64,000 bases of DNA from Karalla daura (lineage: Eukaryota; Chordata; Actinopteri; Chaetodontiformes; Leiognathidae): assembly GCA_029224185.1 (NCBI GenBank), contig CM055190.1, positions 17,134,015-17,198,014 on the forward strand. The letters are read 5' to 3'. Both the position numbers and the translations under genes were made by a program. The notes under the pieces were generated by a model. It saw nothing but the letters and a program-made list of their open reading frames with translations, did not search any database and was not told the origin of the DNA. This document shows positions 37,901-50,200 of the stretch, in pieces; within the stretch, counting starts at the first letter, position 1; every line of letters starts with the position of its first letter.

Positions 37901-40900
37901 GTGACAGCCACTGGAGGGCTGCATTTATTTATGTCACTCCATACATTCTGTCTGTGACGTTCATGGAGACTGAGTTTGCCGCTATGGCTCCGCTGTTCAC
38001 CCACAGTGTGGGTTTAAAATGCCTTGCAACGTCCCCGCTCTCAAAATTGCTTCTGACTTGCAGCTAAAAACAATATTTTATTTGCATATTTGCAGTATAA
38101 TTTAAACAAATACGGATGTAATTTAATTTCTGACGCTTTTTTTGCGCAATCGCTGCCTGCCTTTAAACTGACAAAAATGAGAGCAAAGTTCACTTTGGCA
38201 AGTTGCACAAATTGCCTTTAATTTGCCAGATTCTGACATTTAGATGGAAATTCAATAACTTGTTGATCACGTTGAGACTATATTATTCGTATCACAGTGC
38301 TGAGTGGTAGCCAGTGGACGGTATAATTTCATCAGGGTCAGCTCTGCTTGCCGACAGATTTCATTTTGCGTAATCGCCTGTGAGTTTTTGAGATCTGATG
38401 CCGAGAGGGTTTTGAACCCTTGTTAAAAATAATGAGACGTGTGTGTTCCTCCGCCAGTATTTAATCACGGCTTAATGTGTGTGCATAAGTGCGCTTGTGA
38501 TCTGCCTCCTCTCATGTGGACTGTGTGTGTATCTATCTAAATCAGCGCGGAGGGTGTAAGAGGCCGCAGCTGAAGTGAGCAGGACATCATTCACCCAGTA
38601 GCAGGAGACAGGACCTGGTAATTTGTGGCACCCCCACCACCCCCTCCACCGCCGTCCAACTACCGCCTTGCCTCCCCGGCCTCAAATTGACCAGGCTCGA
38701 CTGCTGGTCATGCTGTATTACATGGGTTAGATGAAGTAATTATTTCTAGGCCACTGACTACAAGCAAGATTAATAGTTTTTGAAACGGCCGTAATGGAGG
38801 GCTGACCTGCCGTGACATAAGCATTATTTCAAGCTCACCTCCACTCTCATCCCTCTCACCTCTGGGCACCGGCGGAGTGTGATTTATACCTGGGTTAATA
38901 AGGGGAGGGGACCTAGGCACCCAGGGCCACCAGTGTCCCAGCGCAGTCTTACTGGCCTGCTCCCCAGACTCACCTCAAGAACGCTGGAGTTTTGGAAATG
39001 CGACGAAACGTCGTGAAAATTGACATAATTTATGAATGTGGTGTTTCACTGTATGTTGAGACAAGAGCTGCTGGCTCCTCACCACCGTGTTTTCTGAAGA
39101 AACCTTTACAACCATGATGTCCCGGGTCACTCCATCCGCCTCCCACCTCCAACCCCCGACGCTCCGGAGCCTCGAGGACCAGATAAGCTGGGAGGTTGTC
39201 ACTAGGTGGCACTTGGACATCACGTTATCTGATGCTCTCTTTCCCCTTCACCCCACCCTACCCCACAGTCCTCCCTTCCCCTCCCTGCTCTCTTGCCTCC
39301 TTCACTTCCTCCCACCCCTCTGCGCTAAGTACACCTCGGATGTCAGGGTGTTTTATTTTTATTGGATGGGGGCAGTGTGTAATGCATTCACCTCCGTTCC
39401 TGCCAGCTGTTAAATGCCCCAGAACATGGTCTGGCCAGGCTCCGCCCCGTTAACCCCTCTGATTGGCTGTAATAATTAGCAGAAGTGAACAGTAACTGTG
39501 GTGCCTGGTGAGGTTTGGGGACAGCCTGCAACTCCCTGATACAGTACGTACGTGACTGAACAGCCAGGACTGCCCAGGCTGAAACGTCTTGGGTCTAGCC
39601 CAACCTGGCCATGGTGTGTGCGTTTTAAGCTTTAATATTAACTCTCAACTTAAACACATGCATACGGCGTAGCACCAGCAATTACATTTTCAAATGACTG
39701 GGTTTGTAAATCTCCAGGATGTTAATCTGTCACCATTCAAGCTACTGGGAAGGGTGAAAAGAGGATTAAGCTATTCAATTCCTGGTAGAATATTTCCCTT
39801 TGTTCAGAATGAGTGAAGGAAAAATAAATAAATAAAGAAATGAGGTGACTTCTCAAGCAAGACAAGTGCTGTCTGCAGTACTTTGGGATTTGGCTAATGC
39901 CATTATAGCAAACTTATCTGCTTCAGGATTCCAGGAAGACAGGCTGATGGTCTTGTAAACAGCCACAGATGATATTCGGTCCTTAACTTAATATTAATCT
40001 CAGGTCGCATCATAATGCCGGTTTATCTGGGTCAAAGACAACATGAGATGGAATTAGACCTGTCCTAGATGTTCAGTACACATCTGTTTTGAGCCATATG
40101 TTTTTGGAGTGGCTAAGGTGATTGTCGGCATTTAAATTTAGGCCACTGCTCCAGCTCGTTAATGCTATTAGATTCAAAAATCAGTTTAAACAAATAGGCC
40201 TCAGTAAGATGTCTGTCTAGAAAATAAATCACGGTGGCTGACGGAAAGGTGAAGTGCAGTTTGATTGATAGGCAACTTAGTTTTACTGCTAAGCAAACCA
40301 GAGCAGACAGGATCCTCTCTATTTTCCATATGATGAGACCCCCACCTCCAAGTGGCTCATCTCGAGCTGCATGTGAATGTGACACGCGACTGAGTTGATT
40401 GTAAAATATCCTTGAAGTTTGTCAAAGCAACCCACTGTATCAAATTTTATGTTTAGCATAAAATACCACATATATACCACATGATAATTGTCACAGCTGA
40501 CAGCCAATCCGGTGGCGTACCCGTGCCTTAGCCCCTCACTTACCCTTGACTCCCAGCCCCATCCAGTTGGATTGCACATCATCTTTATCCCAGATGAAGC
40601 TCCAGACGCAGCCGGTGTCAGGAGATGATCTAATATGGAGCCGAAAGGACATAGAGCTGGGAAATCATCGTCATTTGAAGAGGTTGCCTGTCACATGATG
40701 GGTTTGATCAACCCGTGCTGTGGTACACAGAGCCGGGTCTTTGCACTGTCTAACAGTGGTACTGGATTAGAGACACAAGCCACTTCCACTGTGATCAGTC
40801 ACTCTCACCCGGAGACATGCGACAGGGTTGAAATCCTCCTTGCGCTCCTCATCCATCTCGTGCGCTCACTTCTTCATCAAGCCTACTGTATGGAAATGAG

Positions 40901-43900
40901 GAGCACGGCTGTTGACAATGATAGTGCGTGCCACTTTTTGGGGCTGTTTTTCCTCTGCAGCACTTCAGGCCCTGCAGCCTGACCTGCCTGCCTGAGTGCT
41001 ACCGATCTGTGACATGTTAAGACAATGGCAGTGTGTGTGTGTGTGTGTGTGTGTGCGCGGAGAGTCCAGCTCTACACCCCCTCAGACACTGTGTACGGTT
41101 AAGTGCTATTGAATTGTTTATTGTCGCAAATCGCAAACCTTTCAATGACTAGGTGCGACCACCGTACACCCACTCATCCCCATCCCTCCAGCTGCTCTGC
41201 CCTCAGCGATGTGTCGGTCTGCTGGGCTCCGAGGAGCGTAACGTCAGCCTCTGGAGCCGGGGATTTTAAACGCTCCACCTGCTTATCGATCTCCTCTGCC
41301 CCCTGAGCCAGGCAAGCCCCGGCAGCAGAGAAAGAGAGGGGGAAAAGGAGAGGGAAGGCGAGATGCAGAGGGGAAGGGCACTCCGGTAGCCTCAGTCATT
41401 TGGTCCTCAGGTCCGTCCTTGACACTGCCTGTGGGACAGGCCTGGAGGACACCTCTTGTCCTCCCGTAAAGCCCCGCATCCAGCCCCTACAGCTACCCTG
41501 CTCTTCCCCAGGGCCGAGCTGCACTTTGCACAGCCATATTGATTTTTTGGAGGGGCAGGAAAAGTGTGGCTGGGTGGTGAGAGCAAATGAGGGAGGGCGG
41601 GGAGGGCGGGGGGGGGGGGGGTTGGTGGTGGTGGGGATAGAGAAATCGAGGGAGCTTTCTAAAGCACTGACTTCTCCTTGACTGCACCTCGAGACGCTAC
41701 AACCCTGTTAGAACAACTCAGTGGCCCTGGTGCCCCGCTGAAAACTGCTAATCACAGTCTTTCAATCAACGCTCCCCCTTCCTACCCTCTCCTCTCCTCT
41801 CCTCTCTCTCCCTCCCTCACTTTCTCACTCTTTCCCCTGACTGAACTGGACCCTGTCTGAATACCAAGGGACTGCGTCTGCATTAAAACTGGCCATTCCA
41901 CATGGAAAACAGCTGACCTCATGAAAGCATGTTGTAATTTGAAGGTGAAAACCAAAAAGCTTTTCTCGATCGACATATTCCTAATGGAAACATTATGGCC
42001 TGGCCGCAAACTAACAATTAAGGCAAAATGGCATACGGCCCTTCGCATATTGGTGGCTGTAGCCAAGAGTTCATAGTCTTTATGCTCTTGTGACGACAAG
42101 GCTGCGAGTTTGATTCCTGCGGCGCGTTGAAAGCTTAAGACGCCCTTGGATGAGTGGATGAAGCCCCAGCTCCTCCGGTGAAGAACAAAGAAACTTTTTG
42201 CCCTGCTTCAGAAACCTTCAGATGTATTGCACAGCTCCTGTGTGTGAAATTGTGCAAGCGTTTGAGTGTGAAGCTCCCAGTATGTTTCAGATAAAGAACG
42301 TGCTCGCTCAATCTCTCCCGGAGAAGTAAAAAAGGTTATGTAAGGCGTTCATCGACAGATCTCTTGAATCGCGCTCCTCTCCCTCTCCCCTCTTCCTCTG
42401 TTCTCCTCTCCAGATTTGACACTAGCTAAAGGTCACAGAAACATCTTTTTTTTTCCCCCCTTTGAGGTGTAGATAAGTGTGAAATAGATGTTGACACCAC
42501 AGACACATTGAAAAGCACTTAAACAGAGTGGCCATGCGCCAACTTGTCCGTGTCTGGCTTTGTGCATTTGTAAATACTTTTGAATGATTGATCTCCAAAC
42601 CTCGGTCTCTCTGTAAGCCTGTCAGGTGTGGTGAGAGAGATGCAGAGTTCAAAAAACAGATGAGGTCCAGTACTTTTTTCTTCTCCTCATTTCTCTTCCT
42701 CCGCAACATGTGCTCGCGTACTCTCCACCTGGCGGAGTTACACGTACCCAGGGATGACCGTGAGAGCAGCTTCGAGTCAAAGTGTGCACGCGTGTACCTG
42801 CGCGTGTTGGAGGAAGGAGGGGAGGTGTACGCGGCACACAGAGAGAGTCTTTTGATGTTTAGTCAAAATGGCACACTGGGTGTGTGCTTGTGTACTTTAT
42901 CCCGTACGTGTGACATTTGTCAAATGTGCCCGGGCGCCAATAAAGGTGGTCACATTCTGTGCGTGTGCCTCTGTGTGTGTGTGTGTGTGTGAATCTAATT
43001 AATGACTGGCACCGGTCCCCCACGGCTCTGGTAATGTGCTTAGATCAGTGTTATAAACAGGGTGTGAAAGGTCTACCCCAGCACCAACCGTTTAAATGGC
43101 CGGCCTCTGGTTCAGGTGGATGGATGGAAATGTCGGGATATTAATGATGACGTCCCCTGCCGACCTGTCGCCAGGTGAAATGAACAGCTCGGCCCTCAGC
43201 CTCCAACAGCAATTAACGAGCCGGAGCTGGCCTGTCCGCCATTTGTCATCACTTACCCCACCTGTAGACTGCGGCTGAACACATGCTGAACGTGTCCGTC
43301 GATATGTAAACTGTGTCGCTTCATTGTTCCGAGAAAAATATGCGGCGGGGAAGGTCTTCAATTATTTCCCTGTGGGTTTTCATCCATTTCCTTTTTGTTT
43401 GTAATGGAAATACAACCCCCCCCCAAAAAAAATAAAAAATAAACAGACAAAACAGAGGAGCTTAGGTTGGATTGGGTTGGATGTGACCCAAACCTTGATA
43501 TGTATCTGCAGTATGTGTCTGTCGGAGAAACATGTTGAGGATTATGTCCTTAATAACTGCCATAAGCGTCTGAGCCATATTGTTTGCATGAGCTTTGATG
43601 GATGACCTTGCATTAAACATGATTTGCGAATGTTGGCTCGACCTACATGCCAAATCGAATATGCAATTACACGTCAGGATAATACAGATTATCTTTAAAG
43701 AATAATCTGATATCAGCACAGAAGTAACTGGAAGACTATTTACGGACATTTCTAGCAACGCTCTGGCGTTTGACCTCTGGTTGTCGCTCTGCAATTCATA
43801 TTCATGGGCAGGACTGTGGAGGGCTGGGGTTACACATTACCAACCCTGCTTCATGGAGGTCAACTCCCACACCTCCCAGTTTGCCATTGCTCGGTTAGAC

Positions 43901-45934
43901 ATCATGTTGACTCACCCAACGTGTAGCTGGTCGTCCTAAAATAAATGAATGCCGTGAGTGGCAGTAAACAACATTTCTGAAAGAAATGGTTGAATGGTTA
44001 ATGTTTCCCCCGTATGTCCTGTTATTTTTAGTGTGGCTGCATAACCGCTGAAAAGGGGCGTTTTTCAGTGTTGCAGAGAGTACTGCACAGTCTGTGCAGC
44101 GGATATAAGAACAGCAGAGGTGTGACCTCTGCACGTGTGGTTGTGTGTGTTTGGGGTGTGTGGCAGCACCTAGGTGGCGCGCTATCTCACCTAGTTCAGC
44201 TTAGTTTCATACCTTAATTATGAGATATTTAGACCCGCGTGGCACCAGTCATTCACTGAGATTCGAGTTTTGACGAAAGTGTTTCCACAAGTTCCTGCCC
44301 AAACTCGAACCTCTACAGACTCGATGTTGTGTCTCTGCATCACAGGCCCAAATACTAATGATCTGGCGGGGCAGACACTCCCTGCCTGCGCTGCTTCACA
44401 CACACGCTCTACATTTTCCAATCCTGTGCCAAAGCGGCGTGAAGGCAGCTTTGATGTACGCGGGCTGTCTGTCCGTTTGAGTCCAGCCTTTTACAGCCGC
44501 CTTGTCAAGACTGTTGATTCGCCATCACTTTTGTAAGGCCAGCTCAGAAATGGGTGTCACACAAGCACCAATGGCTTGTTTAAACAAAAGGGTCGATTAC
44601 GCATCTGACTCCCAATCTGCCACACAGGGCAGCACAAGGCCGGAGACCTACATTATTTTTCTTTTTGTCGGTGTTAAGCATCTGCAGTATCGCTGTGGCC
44701 TCTTTTTTAATTCGACTGACATAACTGATATGCTGTTACCAACCAACAGATCGATAGCAAAACATATAGGATTTGATCCAAACTTATCGGGTCCTTTTAC
44801 AAAACTCCAAACGCTTTCACAGATTCACGCATTCACATTGTTCCCGGTGTAAATTTTCACTTTTACAATTCACTTATTTACATATTATTTATACACATAC
44901 ATAAACAAGCCAATTAATAAATAGCATTTAAGAACTGCTTATGATGGGCTTATGAATTAAGAACATGGACATTGTAGCAAAACGTACATTCATCACAGTA
45001 TTTCTGTCTCGACCCAGTCAAATACACACTAAAGACTGTGCCTGTTGAAAAGTAAAAGGTGTTTTCAACAGAACTGCCAGATTGATGCAGACACGTTCAT
45101 GTGCTAGGGCGTTGACTTTCATTTGTTTTTATATGTTCCAGGGCATTTGCCTCCCCTTTACACGAATAACACAGGCAGCGACACTCCAGCTTCTTACACT
45201 AAGCAACTAACTTTGGTGCTATTTTCATTAAGCTCATGAATTTTTGATTTACTGTTGAGCATCGTAGTTTGAAATTTTAGGTCAACGTTAAAAGGTCCAA
45301 GGAAGGACACTAAGATTTTAATAAACGTGACCAGTCCAGGTGGTGAAATGCCTCCAGTGTGGTGACACCTCCTCTTACGCGTGAAGCCGTCTTCGGGGCT
45401 TTTCGTCCATTGTGGCTTTTATGTGCAGTCTGTGACGCATCAGCCACATCTCAGCCCCGTGGGACTGGTGTCCTCCTTCAGCCTCCTCCTGGGCCAGACA
45501 CAAGTAAGGCTGGAAGTGTTTTTTATCCCCACAGCGGCAGAGTTATCTGGCTATTCTGAGCTATTGATGCTAAGCGCTGGACATTAATCTACTCTGAAAG
45601 GAGCGCTTTGAAGAAAGTGGCCGTTGAAGTGTCATAGATGGGGAATAAATGAAATTAATAAATATATGGTACACACAGTTTGATATCTTTTATAGGCCGA
45701 GATCAAAGCAAACCAATTGAGTTCTATTCTACCTAATATGTTTTTCTGTGATAAACAGTCCGGCTGAGGGAATAATCCCATCAAGCAAGAGACAGATTAA
45801 AAAAAGGAGGGAAAAAAAAGCATCAGATATATCACTCAGCACAGACGGTTGGCGCGGCTACCGTGAAGCATCCGTGTTATTATGGGATTGGTAATCTCGT
45901 TTCTTGGGTCTGAGTGGAAACGCAGACCTTTTTT

Positions 45935-45967
<33 letters not shown>

Positions 45968-46413
45968 TTGCACCTTGTGGTTTTCCTTCCAGAATCAGGT
46001 GCAGACGCAGAGACAGGAAGACAGACACGGCGGCCCTCTGATACTGTGAGACTCCATCTGCTTCAGAGGGCTCCAGTAACTTCTTGTCTTCCTTTTTTTC
46101 TGTGGAATTTCTGAGCAGCCTGATGTATTTGACATGTGTGTGACAGCGCTGGTTGTGTGCGATTGGGGTTGAGGCATCATGCTCGCTACCCCGGCCGCAC
46201 TTTTTTTACCTGTTTTTTTTTTTTTTTCGTAATGTGTATGTATATCGGCTGGAGCCTCACACGCACGCGGCGCGAGGATGCTTCTGCGCCTGTGTACTCA
46301 GCAGTGGTTTGCTCGCTTTGACTAAAGCAAAGTGTAATGATCTCACTTACGTGCACACAAGCTCACATCTTACAGTGGATGGATGCCAGGATATGGATCT
46401 GTACAGATTCACA

Positions 46414-46449
<36 letters not shown>

Positions 46450-47209
46450 AACACTAGCCCTGAGCCTCACCTTGATATCTGGAGTTTCTGTCATGAGTGA
46501 GATTTCGACACCGATGAATGTGTGTCAGGTTGTCAATTTCTTCCAACAGGCTTTGAATGCAGTCTGGCCATGAATAGTGCATGTTGTTTTGTTTTTTCAA
46601 CTGTCTGCGAGTCTGTTTTTGTTTGTTCCAGAATATCTTGGAAGGCCTGTACACTCATGTGCATCCTTTAAGAAAACTTTCAGCAGGTGTTGTGTTGTTT
46701 AGCCTAAGGTAAAGATTCAGCCCTGAAGCTAAATCCACCATGCTACCGCCGATCAGATCCCCTCCCAATTTCTTCCTGCCCGCGTTATTGTGTGCTGTTT
46801 TCCTCCATCCTCCTTTTAATACACATACTTTCACCGCTTCCCCTCCACTTGATCCAGACCTCCTTTTGACGCAGGACACACATCCTTTTATACCTGTACT
46901 TTAATGTTATTAACCGGACATTTTATTTCACTCTAAAAGTCAGGACATATTTTGGCAGCTGGTTCCCATATTCCCTGTAGTGTACCACATGAGGTCTTTG
47001 GCATTATTAGAGCTGGAGTAATAGGAGACGCTTGTTGTAAATGTCTCCGAAATATACACAGGGCCCGGCCTCCTTAAACTATCACAACCACAGTGGTTGA
47101 TACGCTGGCCATTCATGCAGAACTTTTAAAGGTGTAAAAAGACAGTGGCATGTCGGTGACATTTCTTCTTCCCTTGCTCCAGAGGAATCATGTAGAGGCT
47201 GTGTTTGTT

Positions 47210-47255
<46 letters not shown>

Positions 47256-50200
47256 AGGTGGGAATGAATATATGGCTCACACACACAAATATAACCCCTC
47301 CATGTACACACACATACCCAGGCACAAGCACATATGGGAGGGCTGGGAGAGGCAGGGTGGGGAAATAGTTGTGAAATTTATTTGGGCATATAGTTTTTAT
47401 GCCAGTTGCCATTGGATTTACAGGTCAGAATGGAATGCATCCCAATGAAAAGTACTTTGATCCCTCCACCAGGTTTACGTTTTTATTGGAGGCGGTCTGC
47501 ATGGCACAGGGCATCTTTTATAAGGTTGTGAGGAACTCCATGGCAGCCTTCACAAAATCATAAAAATGTGAGCCGTCAATGAAAATGACTTGTTACCGAA
47601 TACCTGGGGCAGCCCGTTTTGAGAGCATCATTTGTTCAAGTTTTTATTCATTAATTTGACCCCCAAATACCTGGTGATTCAGTTTGTATGAGTAATTTTA
47701 TTTTTGTTTTAAAACATTTCCTTTACCTTTGTACTGTGTACCTCACTCTAAAGCAGTGTTATCAAAGTCTAAAAAAAAGTTTTAATTGTGAGCCCGGTGG
47801 AAGCATATTCAGTTCAACAAAATCTGATGTTATGTGGGAAGCACAGAGCCATAATTAGGTCTCGCAAGCTCTGAAAGTAAACAAAACCCAATGTCGGGAA
47901 TTAGTGCGATACTTTTGTAGTGCGGGAACGCTGTCACAACAGAAAGTGTTTGTCAAAGGTAGTATGTAAAGCAGTTTTTATCATCTCAGTCATATTTGTT
48001 TCACCTCCCACACCATCATTTCACTGAAGTCCTCGGGATTTATAAACCGATGTAAACACCAAAACACAGAGGGCTCTTTCTGTGACTCAGCCTGTCATTC
48101 TGTATTGCGTTTCACAGAGGCGGAGGCTACTGCAGGAGTTGGGAGACCAGAAGATCCCCTTTCTGGGACCGTCAGATCGGGGATTTCAGCAACTGGTGAG
48201 TGACTCATTCTCCCAGTACCAGTGGTGCACGGCCCTCTGCTTTAAACAGGACTAAGTATGGTTAAATGAAGTACAGTATTTATCCGTGTTCTCTGGTGAT
48301 TATATACAAATTATGGAGTATATGCTCAGAAATAAAAGTCTTTTTACAGACCTGTTTTGATGTGGGAATTCCATCCCCATCCGGCAACCACACATGTGCT
48401 TTGCGCCGATTGGTTGTCCCCCGTGCTACTCGCATAAATTGTCACTTGACGTAATGTTCCTTGCTAAACAATGAAGCCTTGCAGTCTTCTACCAAACTGC
48501 ATTGTGTCCTAAGGATAGGCAAGAGCAGACCCCTTCAACACCATTGGGTACAAAGCAGGTAAGACAAATGATGGATAGATGGGATTTAACATCCAGTCAG
48601 AATCAGATATTGAAAAATGAACCAGATCTGTGTACACTGCCATTTTACTCGAAACTTAATGGAACTGCTGCACTGCTGAAGGGTCTTTATTTCCTAGATG
48701 TTGACAACTTAGCTAAGAGGTGGAGGGTGATACGGTTGTCACACTCACATTTTTAGCCATTTCAAAAATACAGATTCATGCATGGTTGAGGAGGGGATGA
48801 TGTTTGTTTAAGTGGTGTACTGACTCCATGGCTGTTCAACAAAGCAAAGGTAATATTGAGTTTTAAGTTTAGGTCATGATTAGTTCAAGATTTCATCTGA
48901 TTTGTGCTGCAATCAACCTGCTGTGTTTTTTTTTTTTCCAAGTGGGACTCCAGTTACACCGGCCTGGTCCTGAGGAGATCTTGCTCGCTGCCTGCTGAGC
49001 TCCACGGCCGGGTGCAAGCTGCTCTGCTCACTCTGCGGACGAAGGGCTGCCTCCTGCGGGATTTGGTTCGGGTCCGTGACCGAGATGTGTTTACAGCCGT
49101 GTCCCGCGCTCTGCTGGGCGAGCCGGGCCACACCTACCGTTACCTGGACACGCGGCTCTTTGCCATTCCCTGGCACAGTGAAGACAAAGAGGTCAAAGGA
49201 CAAAACTGTTGTGACCCTGACTTGAGGGCTGCCTGCAAGGCATTGTGGGAGCTGAACACCTTCTTTTGTTCTGATGTGTCTCAGCTGAAAGAAGGGGACA
49301 GGATAGCACAATGTGTCAAGGGTGACCTAGAAGCCAAACCAGCTGAAGAAGGAGACACAGAGTCTAAGCACAGTGAAGACTCCAAGAACAGTGAAGGAGG
49401 GGACTCTGAGTCCCGACAGAGTGAGGAGGGGGACACAGAGTCCAAGCACAGCGAGGAGTGGGACATTGAGTCAAAACACAGTGAAGAAGGTTGCTCTGGG
49501 TCAAAACAGGAAGGAGAATGGGAGACTGGCTCCAGACACAGCAGCGAGGAGGGAGAGTCTTCCCAGGTCAAACCAGGGGAAACGTGTGCCGTAACCGGGT
49601 TGGACCACAGTGAAGGAAAATACCCTGGATGGGCGCCTAAGTCCACGGGGGACACAGAGACTGAGCCTGTAGGACTGGGGACCCAAGAAAAATCTGTGAC
49701 CCAGCTCAAACTGGGCCTGTCTGAATGTCAGGACAAGGAGGAGCAGGCGAGCGGCCTGGGCTGCTCCCAGCCCAGTCCTCCGCAAGGCTGCACCGGGCCG
49801 GCCAACTTCAACGTCACCTTACTCAACTATATGGACCCGGCAGCTATGAGCCAACTCAAAGAGGAGCCTTACTATGGTATGGGGAAAATGGCAATAGGGT
49901 GGCACCATGATGAAAACCTCGTCACTCATTCGCCGGTGGCCGTTTACAGCTATGGCTGCCATGATGACAAAGGTAAGGAGCAGGGCAGCACTGAATGCAG
50001 AAATGGCAGTGATTTGAATTTTAGTTAAGGTCTTGAATTGACGTGAACGGTCACATTCACCTGTCTCACACATGATGGCGGAGGCAAGTCAAAGCGGGCT
50101 GCCTGCTCAACCTTGATTTCTAACCACTGACACACATTCATACTCTGATTGAAGCAGCATCTTTCTGCAGTCTGAGGTGCAGTATCTTGACCAAGGATAC

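Larger units (their letters stand above)
27414..48117 (+). other. fto: fto intron 1 (20.7 kb), candidate regulatory landscape
   Basis: No further exon of a known gene is recognised inside. In mammals this intron holds long-range enhancers of IRX3/IRX5. Here, long repeat-poor blocks with homeodomain- and POU-like motifs occupy much of 29.9-31.6, 36.9-37.26, 38.0-38.9 and 41.9-43.3 kb, separated by microsatellites and purine/pyrimidine tracts. A CpG-rich block lies at about 36.3-37.56 kb. The stretches 31.6-34.4 and 43.4-48.1 kb are plainer AT-rich DNA with poly-T near 46206-46227. Confidence 0.8.

Noticed and set aside
42100..42180. Possible tRNA-derived repeat with GAGTTTGATTCCTGC
   Set aside because: Only a weak B-box resemblance; no second diagnostic block, so not called as a SINE.
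49281..49709. 142-codon minus-strand frame in fto exon 3
   Set aside because: Shadow of the 30-bp in-frame repeat; its Ser/Leu repeats are the antisense reading of the acidic decapeptides.
48904..50028. 374-codon uninterrupted frame as a single-exon gene
   Set aside because: The true coding part is 48943-49972. The first 13 codons are the polypyrimidine tract and acceptor, and the last part reads through the GTAAGG donor.
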